Assembly (NCBI GenBank): GCA_964445695.1
Contig: CAYULF010000001.1
Coordinates: forward strand, 342,045 to 406,044
DNA: 64,000 bases
Source of the DNA: JAUIKM01 sp964445695
Lineage (GTDB): Bacteria > Bacteroidota > Ignavibacteria > Kapaibacteriales > UBA7675
Direction of reading: 5' to 3'
The notes under the pieces are model-generated. The model worked only from the letters and a program-made list of their open reading frames with translations, was not told the DNA's origin and ran no database searches. Numbering within the stretch: the first letter of the stretch is position 1; each line of letters starts with the position of its first letter. Made by a program: the position numbers and the translations under genes. Below are positions 53,624 through 63,928 of the stretch, piece after piece.

Positions 53624-54053
53624 TTCCCGGTGTCCGTCAGTTTGTTGGAGAGAATGGCTATGAAAATAGAGTATTTATTTTATTGTTCTGCATAAATCAC
53701 GTATTCATATGAATGAATTTATTGCGGCGCGAGGTGAGCAGCAAGCGCGGGACGGCGTAAATTCAAAAAACCGGAATTTTGGCATGATTGTTTCATCACA
53801 GCACAGCAAACGACACTCCGGGCCGCTTCGGCTTCGCACTGACGCGTTGAACGGCAAGCGATGAAATACGCGATCCAGATTCCGGGCAAACAACAACACG
53901 TGTTCCAAAAGCAACACTCATATACCTGAGAAACACATTTCCGGTCGAAGCTCCATCAATCACGGACTATGCTGTGGTACCGCTTCGGACTACAGATAGT
54001 CGGCCGGAACATCATCCCGGGAGTCTCGAGTACTACAACATCAGGAGTTAAAC
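53624..54053. other. intergenic region between divergent genes
   Basis: About 430 bases, AT-richer near 53660-53720 with a small palindrome ATTCATATGAAT; otherwise nothing recognised. Confidence 0.4.
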
Positions 54054-55064
54054 ATGAGCACTTTATCGCCCAGCAATCCGAGTCCGCCGCCGCGCAAAAA
54101 ATCACCGTGGCTGATAGCGGGCGTTTTTGTTCTTATCTGTCTTGTCGGTTACCTGCTCTTTCATTGCTGTCGGCCATGTCCGCCCGACCTGACGCCTTCC
54201 GCACTTGGATTCAGTACCGCCCGCACCTCGGGAATTGACGGGCTGAACCACGGCGACCTCAATCTGCCGATCAATGAGAAAATTCCGGTTACCATTGGTT
54301 TGTTCGGGCAGGATGACTCGACACTGGTAAAACCCGACTCAGCAATTGGATTTAAACTTGTATTGCTCGACGCCAGCTACCGCCCGCACCCTCGCCTGCA
54401 ACTTATTCAGTCGACAAGCGGTGTGTTACAGGCCGGCAACCCGACGGCAAGTCTTGAAATTGAACTGCGTTGGATAGACTCGGGGCGGAAAAACAACTCA
54501 TCCGCCCCCAATGACAAACCAAACAAATCGGACATTTTCCGGAAGGCGAAATTTTATACGGATGAGTTAAAACCGCTGATGCACCTGACAGCAGGCGGAG
54601 AGACGGCAATCATATGCGCCCGGACTTTTGACACCGAGATCCAGGAAATTTGCCACAACATCGGCCTGGGTTATTCCGAGCCGAATACGTCGACGGTTCA
54701 CATCACCGTGCTCGGCGTCATCACGCAATGCGAGGGCGGCAATTGTGTGACTTCATCGGTCATGCCGCAGGACTGGAACTTCGAATGCCTGTCAAATCCC
54801 GGCGAGATTGCACCCATTAATCCCTATTCTTCAAATGATATCCTGACTCATCTGCCGCCAGGTTCACTCGGGCCTGGATCGCTGAAGATGGAGTTTGAAT
54901 CGAACCTGACCAGCGTCGGCGACGCCTACTCGTTCCAGTTTTCGGTGGGCGCGTCGAGTACTTACGGACCGCAAACGTTCAGCATCAGCGATGACGACCA
55001 CGCGAGCAGAATGATAGTAAGCGACAATCAAATAGTTCACGTAATCAATTTGTGTAATCCATAG
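54054..55064 (+). CDS. membrane-anchored protein of unknown function
   Basis: 336 residues with ribosome site AGGAGTT before the ATG. Short basic Pro-rich cytosolic start (NPSPPPRKKSPW), one membrane helix (LIAGVFVLICLVGYLLF), then a beta-rich extracytoplasmic part of about 290 residues with eight cysteines, including HCCRPC just after the helix. No family recognised. Between the response regulator and histidine kinase but reads with the kinase direction; a 224-nt gap separates them. Confidence 0.65.
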   Translation: MSTLSPSNPSPPPRKKSPWLIAGVFVLICLVGYLLFHCCRPCPPDLTPSALGFSTARTSGIDGLNHGDLNLPINEKIPVTIGLFGQDDSTLVKPDSAIGFKLVLLDASYRPHPRLQLIQSTSGVLQAGNPTASLEIELRWIDSGRKNNSSAPNDKPNKSDIFRKAKFYTDELKPLMHLTAGGETAIICARTFDTEIQEICHNIGLGYSEPNTSTVHITVLGVITQCEGGNCVTSSVMPQDWNFECLSNPGEIAPINPYSSNDILTHLPPGSLGPGSLKMEFESNLTSVGDAYSFQFSVGASSTYGPQTFSISDDDHASRMIVSDNQIVHVINLCNP

Positions 55065-55288
55065 TGAGCAGACCGTCCGGGATGCGGCCGGCCGGCGAAC
55101 GTGTGCATGTGAATGTTCACCGCCGGTCGCGTCCCTCGGGCGGCTTATACCCGACGACTGAATACACACTACAAACTGTTAACACTGGAACTACGCCGGG
55201 ACTTGATACTTCTCTCCCGTTGACAAACAAGAGGGGTTTTAATTAAACAAGAGCGCGATAGTATTGCAATTTTTCTTAGATTCACCAC

Positions 55289-57109
55289 ATGAAAAAATGC
55301 ACCGAATTTGATGAACGTCTGGATGCGCTGCGCGCCATGGGGCCGCGCGACTACGAACGTCGCATCAGAGAGAGTTTGGAGTTGCAGAACGACTGTCTGC
55401 AGGCCGGCTGTGAGCGACACTACGTTCACGCCGTGCTGGTTGAAGCGCATAGTTACGTGTACCAGGGTGAATATGAGCAAGCCTTGCAGCGCCTCTACGA
55501 GATTCTGCCACAGGCCGAACAATGCGGCGATGACCGCGCGCTGATCAACACCAAGAAACTGATGGCCGAGTCCTGTTTTCAGATGGGCAACTTCACCGAT
55601 GCGCTGGAACTGTTTTTTGAGATTCTTCCGACAGCCGAACAAAATGAAGACAAACGCCTGCCTGCAACAATACTGTTGAGTATCGGCCGCGCATATCTGG
55701 TGCTGGACAACGAAATCGACGGCCTGAAATACTGCCGTATGGCGCTGGATTTGTTTAATGAGTTGAACTTCACATCCGGCATCTACGCTGCGACGATCAA
55801 CATCGGGATTGCGCATATGCAGGCGGAGAACCATGACGAAGCGGTGGAAGTATTTTCCGGTGTAGTTAAACAAACAGACGAGGAATCGACTGCGCATCAG
55901 CTGGCCCCGGCATTAAACTTGCTGGGTTCGCTGCACACAACGCGCGGAGCGCCGCAGGAAGCCGAACCAATTCTGCAGCGCGCATTGGATCTGGCGGTAA
56001 AAATCAACGACCGCTACACCGAGTGCGACACCTTGAAATATCTGACGGAACTAGAGTTGGTGCAAGGTCGATTAAACGAGGCCACAAAATATTGTCGGCG
56101 TTGCTACGAGATCGCGGAGCAATCGAAGTACAGGAAACTCGTTTGCGCGTCACATCGCCTGTTCACGGAGATTTACGAAAAGCAGGGAGATCAGGCGGCG
56201 GCGTTGGCTTCCTTCCGCAAATTCCACGAACTGGAACGGGAGTTGCTGAACGCCGACACACAGAATATTTCCAATTCCATGCGCCTGCGTTTTGAAAATG
56301 AAAAAGCCCTGCGCGACGCCGAGATTCAGCGGCTGCGCAATGTAGAACTCGTCAACCTCAACAATCAGCTTGAAGAAGTTAACCACGACCTGGCGTCCAG
56401 CAATTCACAATTGAACGCGATGAATCAGGAGAAGTCTCTGTTCATGCGCACGCTTAAACACGACCTGCTCAGCCCGCTTAAACACGTGATATTCTACGCC
56501 GAAGAACTGGACGACGGATTTGACCGCTTTTCCAACACACAAATGCTCGACTATATCCGCAATGTCAAACGCCAGTCGGCGGATCTGCACACGATGGTGG
56601 ATACGCTGCTCAGCGCCAGTCTGATTGAACTGGGAGAATTCACGATAGAGTTTGAAGCGGTAGAGCCCGCCGCCGTCGTACGGGAATGCATCGCGCGTTG
56701 GCAAAAAACTGCGGATGAGAAGCGCATAACCATCCGCGAAACCTTGAATGAAGATGTTCGCATTCGCGCAAACCGGGTTCACTTTCGGCAGATTGTTGAC
56801 AATCTTTTGTCCAACGCCGTTAAGTTCTCTCCATTTGACGGGCATATTTCGGTGAGTCTGGAACTGCAGCGCAATTCAGTGGTACGCCTGTCTGTCCGGG
56901 ACAGCGGACCGGGGCTGACGGAATCCGATCGCACCAAACTCTTCCAGATGTTCAAACGCCTCAGCGCCGCGCCCACCGGCGGCGAAAAGTCCCACGGCAT
57001 CGGGCTGGCATTTGTGCATCGCATTGCCGGCGCTATGTCCGGCCGCGTCTGGTGCGAAAGTGAAGCCGGCAACGGAGCGTTGTTTGTTGTTGAATTGCCG
57101 CAGGCCTGA
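55289..57109 (+). CDS. soluble TPR histidine kinase
   Basis: 606 residues. N-terminal TPR repeats (about 40-320; AHSYVYQGEYEQALQRLYEI, AESCFQMGNFTDALELFF), a coiled coil (330-385), HisKA-like region with His391 in FMRTLKHDLLSPLKHVIFYA, and a HATPase (about 490-605) with N box VDNLLSNAVKFSP, G1 VRDSGPGL and G2 EKSHGIGLAFVHRI. No membrane helix, so cytosolic, unusual for sensors but common in Bacteroidota TPR kinases. Senses an internal cue or protein partner. A likely partner is the regulator at 52007-53623. Confidence 0.9.
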   Translation: MKKCTEFDERLDALRAMGPRDYERRIRESLELQNDCLQAGCERHYVHAVLVEAHSYVYQGEYEQALQRLYEILPQAEQCGDDRALINTKKLMAESCFQMGNFTDALELFFEILPTAEQNEDKRLPATILLSIGRAYLVLDNEIDGLKYCRMALDLFNELNFTSGIYAATINIGIAHMQAENHDEAVEVFSGVVKQTDEESTAHQLAPALNLLGSLHTTRGAPQEAEPILQRALDLAVKINDRYTECDTLKYLTELELVQGRLNEATKYCRRCYEIAEQSKYRKLVCASHRLFTEIYEKQGDQAAALASFRKFHELERELLNADTQNISNSMRLRFENEKALRDAEIQRLRNVELVNLNNQLEEVNHDLASSNSQLNAMNQEKSLFMRTLKHDLLSPLKHVIFYAEELDDGFDRFSNTQMLDYIRNVKRQSADLHTMVDTLLSASLIELGEFTIEFEAVEPAAVVRECIARWQKTADEKRITIRETLNEDVRIRANRVHFRQIVDNLLSNAVKFSPFDGHISVSLELQRNSVVRLSVRDSGPGLTESDRTKLFQMFKRLSAAPTGGEKSHGIGLAFVHRIAGAMSGRVWCESEAGNGALFVVELPQA

Positions 57110-57185
57110 GTTAACAGCCAGGACTGTTTCAACACCAAAACCTGACTTATTCAGATGTTCAAGCCGGCCGAATTAATGCCGCGTT

Positions 57186-59714
57186 TCAGTATTGCACCAC
57201 AACGGTGCCGACGGCACGCGTTCGACCATCACTGTCGAGACCGACAATCTGGTACATACCTGCGGAAAAAACAGTAAGATCCAATTTCTGCAAAAGGTTG
57301 CCGGCATCAATCTTCACTCTTTGCAGAGGCCGACCCAGTATATCGCGCACCTCAAGCGCCGTAACGGCCTCATGATGAGTCAAGTCGACAGTTGTATTGT
57401 CGTACGCCGGATTTGGGAATACATGCATCGAAGCATGGTCAAGTGACAACGCCTCACGCACGTCCGTCACATTGTTGTTGAACGTCGAACTGACGATATT
57501 TGTGTGAATTGGTTCGTTGAAGTCAAAATAGATCGAGACGCGATTTTGCACCGTCGTTCCGTCCGGAATTTCGTCGTGGCGCGAAACATAAAACTTCACA
57601 AATCCCTGACTGGCCGCTTCGTTCTCTTGTTGGCTCGGAAGTTTAATATCGGTAAACGTAAACTCCAGAACACCGCCCTCGAGAACATCCAGTGTATAGG
57701 CATGACTGGACGAACCAAACCTGAGACTGCCCGCCTTCAGATTCCGATCCAAATTGTCCAACAGGCGCACCGTGAAAGCCGTATCGTTGCCGGTATTCTG
57801 GAAACGCACCAGATAAGCCAGCTCGCGGATATCGTAGCTGATCGTTCCCAGTTCGCCCGTGCCGCGCGGAGCCACCGCAAGATCATTCGGATCAAAGGAT
57901 CCGGTCACCTCTACGCAGGTAACTTCGTTTTCGCGCAGCAAAAGGTCCTGGCGTTTGTCTTCATGAGCAGTCAGTTCTGCGCAGAGCTGCGTACCCAGCA
58001 GCGTCTGATCCGGCGGCACCCGAAAAACAACTACTATGCGCCCCACGAAGTCCGGACTCACATTTGTTAAACTCCAGGTCATCCTGCCGGAAGCAAATTC
58101 GGTCGGCGGCAGGTCGGCCGACACATAGTTGAGAATTGCGGGATAGTCAAAAACGAGGTCGCCGCTGAAAGGCGTCGTGCCGCGATTCTGATAACGCAAA
58201 ACGTAGCGCAGTTCAAATCCGGGACGCGCGCGCGATACGGCAAGCGACACGTGCATTTCGCTGAAAGCGCCCAGCGGCTGGGCGGCCATGTCGACGTTTT
58301 CCACCGGCGTGCCGGAGGACGCAACGATGAACTCCGTGACATTGTCCGGACATGCCTTGCTCCAACCGGTCTGCTCCAAGGCCACCGCTTCGTATGTGCC
58401 CGGCGGGAGCAGCGTGTTAAAGTTTCCGTCCGCGCCCGTCATGACCAGATGTCCGCCCGGCTCAATGCCGATCATGTTAAACGACGCACCGTGATCAGCA
58501 GCGCCGACCTCACAGTTTGCGTCGTAATCGCGCCACAGACGACCGCTGACCGGAGCGCTGTTAAACACCGTCGAAAAATTACTCATGTATATTTCGCCGT
58601 TGAGGCTTCCGACTTTGCCGTCCACCAGTCTTGATCCGCCAATGACCAGCGTCTGATCGTTCGGCAACAGCAACAGACTGAATTCGGCGCTGGGCTGCGG
58701 CAGCGCCTGGACATTCTCCCAGCTTTCGCTGACAGGATCGAAGCTTTCACAGGAATTAAGCGATGTGGTCGACGAATTTGCACCGCCGACAATCATTACG
58801 CGCCCATCCGGCAAGGTCACCGCCTGATGCGCATATCGGCGCTCGTTCATCTGCCCAATCGTCGTGCGCCATTCATTCGAAACAGGATCGTAGATTTCAG
58901 ACCACTGCTGCGGACCGGGCCATCCGCCTGTGCGCAGAACGCGACCGTCTGACAGCGGCACGGCAATGTGTTGCCCGGTTCCGCCCACCAAAAACGGGGC
59001 AACTTCGGTCCAGCTATTGGACTCCGGATCATATATTTCGCAGCGGTTCTGCCCTGGTCCATATCCTCCGGCAACGAGGACTCGATTGTCGTCCAGCAGG
59101 GTTGCCGTGAAACTGGTCCGCGAGGTGTACATGGAGGGTATCGCAGTCCAAGTGTCCGTTGCCGGATCGTAGACGTGGCAATCCGACAAAATCGCCCAGA
59201 CCGAATTTTCCGGAGCGCCGCCCAGTCCGCCCATGGCCAATATCCGACCGTCATTCAGCATTAACATCTGGAAAGCTTCCCGCCTTATGGGCATCGGAGC
59301 CGCCGCAGTCCAGACTTCCGTTTCGGGATCAAAAATTTCAACCGAATTGATTGCCACGCCACGGTGGCCCGCCGATTTGGAGGCGGCTCCGCCGGCTACC
59401 AGCACCCGACCATCGTCGAGCACCAGCGCCTGAAAATGCTGTCTGGCCGAGATCATGTCGCTCGTGGGACGAATGCTTCCGTCGCGGTAGTCGAATATTT
59501 CACATGAAGCAAGGCTGTTGCCTTCATGAGCCGTTGTACCGCCCATGATAAGGACGCGACCGTCATTCAGCAGCACTGAACCAAGCCGGAAACGCGGCTG
59601 CTGCAATTCAGCAACGAGCTGCCAATCCTGGGCGCAAACATGCACCGCGCCAAGCATCATCAACGCCGAAAGGGTCAGAGTCCATTGCAGCGAAATCAGT
59701 GGTTTGTACTTCAT
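57186..59714 (-). CDS. Kelch-repeat secreted protein with DUF11-like and sorting domains
   Basis: 842 residues. Signal peptide (1-28), then about seven Kelch-type blades with GG ends (LLNDGRVLIMGG, LDDGRVLVAGG, LNDGRILAMGG, LPDGRVMIVGG, LPNDQTLVIGG) that form a propeller to about residue 375. A carboxypeptidase-regulatory-like turn, a DUF11-like conserved repeat (about 470-720, NRGTTPFSGDLVFDYPA) and a type IX sorting domain (MHVFPNPAYDNTTVDL to the end) follow. Extracellular, probably binding carbohydrate or protein partners. Lone gene. Confidence 0.85.
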   Translation of the reverse strand: MKYKPLISLQWTLTLSALMMLGAVHVCAQDWQLVAELQQPRFRLGSVLLNDGRVLIMGGTTAHEGNSLASCEIFDYRDGSIRPTSDMISARQHFQALVLDDGRVLVAGGAASKSAGHRGVAINSVEIFDPETEVWTAAAPMPIRREAFQMLMLNDGRILAMGGLGGAPENSVWAILSDCHVYDPATDTWTAIPSMYTSRTSFTATLLDDNRVLVAGGYGPGQNRCEIYDPESNSWTEVAPFLVGGTGQHIAVPLSDGRVLRTGGWPGPQQWSEIYDPVSNEWRTTIGQMNERRYAHQAVTLPDGRVMIVGGANSSTTSLNSCESFDPVSESWENVQALPQPSAEFSLLLLPNDQTLVIGGSRLVDGKVGSLNGEIYMSNFSTVFNSAPVSGRLWRDYDANCEVGAADHGASFNMIGIEPGGHLVMTGADGNFNTLLPPGTYEAVALEQTGWSKACPDNVTEFIVASSGTPVENVDMAAQPLGAFSEMHVSLAVSRARPGFELRYVLRYQNRGTTPFSGDLVFDYPAILNYVSADLPPTEFASGRMTWSLTNVSPDFVGRIVVVFRVPPDQTLLGTQLCAELTAHEDKRQDLLLRENEVTCVEVTGSFDPNDLAVAPRGTGELGTISYDIRELAYLVRFQNTGNDTAFTVRLLDNLDRNLKAGSLRFGSSSHAYTLDVLEGGVLEFTFTDIKLPSQQENEAASQGFVKFYVSRHDEIPDGTTVQNRVSIYFDFNEPIHTNIVSSTFNNNVTDVREALSLDHASMHVFPNPAYDNTTVDLTHHEAVTALEVRDILGRPLQRVKIDAGNLLQKLDLTVFSAGMYQIVGLDSDGRTRAVGTVVVQY

Positions 59715-60319
59715 CAGATGCAGCTCTCCAGAATTGTCAGACGCTGTCGATTCGCCGATTCAGGGCTTGTGCAATGACGGATCGACGATGAACACCGTGA
59801 AAATAGCGATACGATACTAGATTTGCAACTAAAAGGTTTTCACCTACACAGCACCTCCGTCACCGGCATTTTTCCTGCAGAGTTTCTACCGATGTTGTTT
59901 TTGATCCTACGCGACATTCCGGCACCTGGACCGACGCCTCCGCTTGGTTCTCACCGACTGCGGATGAATACAAAACAATACACCAGGAATGCCTCGCGGC
60001 GCGGGAATTAGCTCTTTCGGCGCATTGACAAACAAGAAAAAAAGCCGGCCCAGGCAATGTGGGACGGCGGTCTGAATCTCCCTTTTAAACATCCGTCTTC
60101 TTAAAACCATTTTTGTTTGTCATGCAGAATCAGGTGTACAGCCGCCAGGACGGCACTGGAACATCCGTGTGGCAAATTGCGTGCATGGATGCTTTTGTGC
60201 ATTGAACCAGGCGCGGCTCGCAGGTATCTTGGCATCGCGGTTGCAAAGAGAATCCCGATTCTGCGCCCATTGCACCGCTGTTCTTTATTAACATCCTGTA
60301 CACAAACCGGCGACACGAT
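59715..60319. other. intergenic region with a repeat fragment
   Basis: About 600 bases between divergent genes. Contains a dispersed repeat fragment (TTGACAAACAAGAAAAAAAG, CCGGCCCAGGC) at 60023-60054. No gene seen. Confidence 0.5.
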
Positions 60320-61000
60320 TTGGAACACAGAGTCAGTGCCCGCAACGATGCCATACCCGCACAACAAATACAACGCGCGCTGCTGACCAAATCATTCGAA
60401 CTACACGTTAAACGTTGTATCGATGTAATTCTATCTGCGACCGCATTGGCGGTCCTCTCGCCCATCCTGCTCATCCTTGCACTTGCAGTTAAACTAAGCT
60501 CGCGCGGCAAGATCCTGTTTCGTCAGGAACGCTGCGGTCTCCACGGCCGTATGTTCAAGATGATCAAGTTCCGCACAATGCTGCGGAGTGAGGATTGGCC
60601 CGCCGAATGGCGTGCCGATGAACCGCTGATTCAGAACGGCATTCTCAAAAAACAACGCCACGACACACGAGTGACGCCTATCGGGCGCATCATGCGACGT
60701 TGCAGCCTGGATGAACTGCCGCAGTTGTTTAATGTACTCGTCGGGGATATGAGCCTGATAGGGCCGCGTCCACTGATACCCGGCCTGATAGAAATGTACC
60801 CCGAATTAAACAAAGTCAGACACCTGGTGAGGCCCGGGATATCCGGCCTGTGGCAAATTCGCAACCGCGCCAGGGGCACGAGTGTATTGAACATGGTGGA
60901 CGACGACCTGGAATACCTGCGTCGCCTCAGCCTTAAACTGGATGTGCAAATCCTGCTGCAAACACTGCCCTTGTTAATGGGCGACGACAACGCCTTTTGA
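60320..61000 (+). CDS. bacterial sugar transferase (polyprenyl-phosphate sugar-1-phosphate type)
   Basis: 226 residues, TTG start because no ATG precedes the domain. A membrane helix (VILSATALAVLSPILLILAL) leads to the catalytic region: GKILFRQERCGLHGRMFKMI, KFRTM, LDELPQLFNVLVGDMSLIGP, RPLIPG and GISGLWQIRNR. Such enzymes load the first sugar phosphate onto undecaprenyl phosphate in exopolysaccharide or O-antigen assembly. Followed 45 nt later by UDP-galactopyranose mutase, so a surface-glycan gene pair. Confidence 0.9.
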   Translation: MEHRVSARNDAIPAQQIQRALLTKSFELHVKRCIDVILSATALAVLSPILLILALAVKLSSRGKILFRQERCGLHGRMFKMIKFRTMLRSEDWPAEWRADEPLIQNGILKKQRHDTRVTPIGRIMRRCSLDELPQLFNVLVGDMSLIGPRPLIPGLIEMYPELNKVRHLVRPGISGLWQIRNRARGTSVLNMVDDDLEYLRRLSLKLDVQILLQTLPLLMGDDNAF

Positions 61001-61045
61001 CCTGCATTCAAAACAACAATTCACTTTACCAGGGGAGGCATCAAT

Positions 61046-62212
61046 ATGTTAGCGGAATATATTGTCGTCGGCGCGGGACTTACGGGCTGCGTCATAGCGC
61101 ACGAGCTGCACAAGGCCGGCGGCAGAGTTTTAATTGTCGAGCGGAACACGTATATCGGCGGCAACAGCAGCGATCTTTTGCACAAGTCGGGTATTCGCAT
61201 GCACCGCCACGGCCCGCACTACTTTCGCTGCGGCAGCGACGCACTGTGGAGTTTTGTGCGACAGTTTGCAGAGTTTTACCCCTATCGCGCACAAATACAG
61301 GCGCTGGTTAACGGCCGCCCTGAAGCGTGGCCGATCCGGCGGGAATACATCGCGCAACGCTGCGACAGCGAATCACAGGCAGAGTTTAACGGCGTTCCGC
61401 GCAATTTTGAAGAGGCCTGCTTGGGTCGGATGCCACGTGCCATTTATGAAGAATTCATCAAACACTACACAATTAAACAATGGGGAATTCAGCCGACCGA
61501 CCTCGCTCCCGGACTGGCGGCGCGTATTCAAATAGTCTCGGCGGAACGACCGCATCTTGAAGGCGCAAAAAAACATCACGGTCTGCCGTTTGGCGGTTAT
61601 ACTCAAATGATGGAACGCATGATCGACGGCATTCCACGTTTGCTCGCCTGCGACTATCTGCAAAACCGCCGCAGTTTCCACGCCGGCCGGATGTTAATCT
61701 ATACAGGCGGAATCGACGCGTTTTTCAACTACGACAGCGGCTATCTTGACTATCGCTCACAACGACGAGAGACGGAATACTTTCCGGACGAAGAAATGCG
61801 CCAGTCAGTCGCACAGTTAAACTACCCTTCAGCCAAAGAAGCCGCCATTCGCTCGATCGAATGGAAACATCTGTTGCCGGCTGAGGAGCGACGGCGGGCG
61901 CGGGGCACACTTATCACGCGTGAATATCCGATTGCCGCGCGCGGCGACGCCCAGCTGGAATATCCCGTTCCCGACGCGCGCAATGCCGCATTGTACAAAC
62001 ACTACCGCAGGCGAGCTGAGCGCATCGGCAAAGTCCTGATCTGCGGACGCCTTGGCGAATACCGCTACTACGATATGGACCAGGCGATTGCCAGAGCGCT
62101 AAAACTCGCCGGCGACCTTTTGGAGCAACACAGCAGTCGGATCGTGACGCGGACTCCCCTGCCCGCGTCAGGCCCGACCGTCGCCGAATCTCCTCCCCGC
62201 ACCGCTTGTTGA
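61046..62212 (+). CDS. glf: UDP-galactopyranose mutase
   Basis: 388 residues, ribosome site GGGGAGG before ATG. Converts UDP-galactopyranose to UDP-galactofuranose for cell-surface glycans, using reduced FAD. FAD-binding GxGxxG near the start (VVGAGLTGC), then VERNTYIGGNSSD, HRHGPHYF, WGIQPTDLAPGLAARIQIV, FGGYTQMMERMI, YTGGIDAFFNYDSGYLDYRS and GRLGEYRYYDMDQAIARAL. All canonical Glf features. It shares a transcript with the sugar transferase. Confidence 0.95.
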   Translation: MLAEYIVVGAGLTGCVIAHELHKAGGRVLIVERNTYIGGNSSDLLHKSGIRMHRHGPHYFRCGSDALWSFVRQFAEFYPYRAQIQALVNGRPEAWPIRREYIAQRCDSESQAEFNGVPRNFEEACLGRMPRAIYEEFIKHYTIKQWGIQPTDLAPGLAARIQIVSAERPHLEGAKKHHGLPFGGYTQMMERMIDGIPRLLACDYLQNRRSFHAGRMLIYTGGIDAFFNYDSGYLDYRSQRRETEYFPDEEMRQSVAQLNYPSAKEAAIRSIEWKHLLPAEERRRARGTLITREYPIAARGDAQLEYPVPDARNAALYKHYRRRAERIGKVLICGRLGEYRYYDMDQAIARALKLAGDLLEQHSSRIVTRTPLPASGPTVAESPPRTAC

Positions 62213-62238
62213 ATCGGTCAATTTTGGCATATTCGCGC

Positions 62239-62721
62239 ATGCAACGCGACACCGGCGACAAAGCCCCAGGTGAGAATACGACACACACAGTCGATGCGCT
62301 GGTCGATTTTGACATTGAAAGCGCCGTCCGGGACATCCTGGCGGACTCTCCCGTCCTATACGACAAAATCACGGCGGCCTGTGAACTGGAGCGTGAAGAC
62401 GTGGCAGCCGCCCTGCGGGAAGTTCTGCGTTTTCTCGCCCTGATCGCCCGTTACAAGCTGCGCCTCACGCCAAGTGAGCGCGTCGATCTGGCCTGGCACG
62501 AATTCATCCTGTGCACGCGATTGTATGCGGACTTTTGTCGGCAGCATTTCGGGCGTTTTATCCACCATCATCCCGGCGGCAATCGCGAAGACAACCACGA
62601 TCAGTTCAGGCAGACGATCAAACTCTACAATCTGCGCTACGGCAAAGCGGACGCGCGGTTCTGGGGCATGGCCGACGTTCGCGGCGTCGAGGCTGAATGC
62701 GGCGCATGCGACGCCGCTTAA
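62239..62721 (+). CDS. GRDP-like (glycine-rich domain protein-like) small protein
   Basis: 160 residues from ATG at 62239. RLTPSERVDLAWHEFILCTR and YADFCRQHFGRFIHHHP carry the H-E-F-I-x-x-T and FC...H pattern of glycine-rich domain-containing proteins (DUF1399-like). Conserved His/Cys residues suggest metal or substrate binding. Followed 112 nt later by a Cys-Ser tailed protein; the pair recurs in sequence-only memory, but that link is inference. Function unknown. Confidence 0.68.
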   Translation: MQRDTGDKAPGENTTHTVDALVDFDIESAVRDILADSPVLYDKITAACELEREDVAAALREVLRFLALIARYKLRLTPSERVDLAWHEFILCTRLYADFCRQHFGRFIHHHPGGNREDNHDQFRQTIKLYNLRYGKADARFWGMADVRGVEAECGACDAA

Positions 62722-62833
62722 CAATTTTCCCGGGCGCGGGACCGCACAGAACGGCCCTCCCGGACACTCAACAAACAGCAACACTTAAACATCTTTGCCT
62801 GCGCCGGCGGGAATTTCAGACGGAGACAAACAG

Positions 62834-63928
62834 ATGTATTTTACCGGAACGCTGAGTATAGATCCATCACAGGCTACCAGGATAGAAACGGTAAAACCAA
62901 CAAAGGCCTTCGGCAAGTTGTTTTACATGCTGACGGCCGGCAAGCTGTCAAAAAAGGAGGAGCACGAGACATTCAGCGCCGTGTCGATCCTGCAGCAGCT
63001 GAATCAGGTGATGCGCTCGGCCGGCATCAACAATATCGTGCGACTGGCGCAGGATAATCACGATTTCTATCTGGACGAGGAAGGTCGGACCGACGACCTG
63101 AAAGAAGCGCTGAACGAATACATGATCAAGGTAGATGAAATCGAGTCCCAGCTGTTTAACCATCTCTTTCTGGTACTGGAGCACGCGGACGACCACCTCT
63201 CCTACCTGATCGAGATTGACATCAGCCGCAAACACGCGCCGGGCGTGTATCCGATTGCGGTCAATATCAACGGTATGGCGGAACGTTTGCGGCTGCGCAA
63301 AAATGAATCGCCGGCCGAACTGCAGGCGCGCATGCAGCAGATCATGGCTTCGCAGGAACAGCATGATGCATTTGTCAACGAGTGCCGCGCGCGCTTTGAG
63401 GAGTTTGTCAACAACATCGAGATCGGCATTCGCAAGTTCATCCGCGTTGACGACGTCAGAAAAACCTGCTCGACAGAAATCATCCGGCCAAAAAAACCGG
63501 TGCAGAACAGAGATCAGATTAAACATCGCCGCGACGGCCGGCCGGTGTATGCAGGTTACCACGGTTTTGACGATTCGTTTTTCTACGCCTGGATGTGGTC
63601 TTCCATGCTGCACAGCAATCATATTCACGTGCACAATGTGTCGGTGGTGGACGAGGGCGGCAGTGCAATCATGGATGTCGGTGCGGAGGGTTTTAATGCC
63701 GGCGAGGGCGGCGCGCTGAATCCGGCGGAAGAATTTGAGGCTCCCACTGAAGGCGACATCGATTTCCACCACGGAGATCACGACTACCAGGACTCGATCC
63801 CTTCCGACACGGGCGGCGACAGCTGGCTGGACAGCTTCTCTTCGGACAGCAGCGACTTTGATTCCGGTTGTTCATCGTGCTCATCGTGTTCTTCCTGCTC
63901 GTCCTGTGGGGGTTGCGGCGGAGACTGA
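62834..63928 (+). CDS. protein with acidic/His region and Cys-Ser-Gly tail
   Basis: 364 residues from ATG at 62834 (GGAG upstream). The first 240 residues are a helix-rich unassigned region (KPTKAFGKLFYMLTAGKLSK, VSILQQLNQVMRSAGINNIV). A His/Tyr-rich stretch (YHGFDDSFFYAWMWSSMLHS, HIHVHNV) precedes an Asp/Glu/Gly-rich linker and an end of (Cys-Ser-Ser) units closing in CGGCGGD. Similar Ser/Gly/Cys tails occur in TPM- and DUF2207-type envelope proteins. No signal peptide. Likely works with the upstream GRDP-like protein. Confidence 0.68.
   Translation: MYFTGTLSIDPSQATRIETVKPTKAFGKLFYMLTAGKLSKKEEHETFSAVSILQQLNQVMRSAGINNIVRLAQDNHDFYLDEEGRTDDLKEALNEYMIKVDEIESQLFNHLFLVLEHADDHLSYLIEIDISRKHAPGVYPIAVNINGMAERLRLRKNESPAELQARMQQIMASQEQHDAFVNECRARFEEFVNNIEIGIRKFIRVDDVRKTCSTEIIRPKKPVQNRDQIKHRRDGRPVYAGYHGFDDSFFYAWMWSSMLHSNHIHVHNVSVVDEGGSAIMDVGAEGFNAGEGGALNPAEEFEAPTEGDIDFHHGDHDYQDSIPSDTGGDSWLDSFSSDSSDFDSGCSSCSSCSSCSSCGGCGGD

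Noticed and set aside
57504..58070. 188-codon plus-strand frame
   Set aside because: Antisense to the well-supported Kelch/DUF11 gene.
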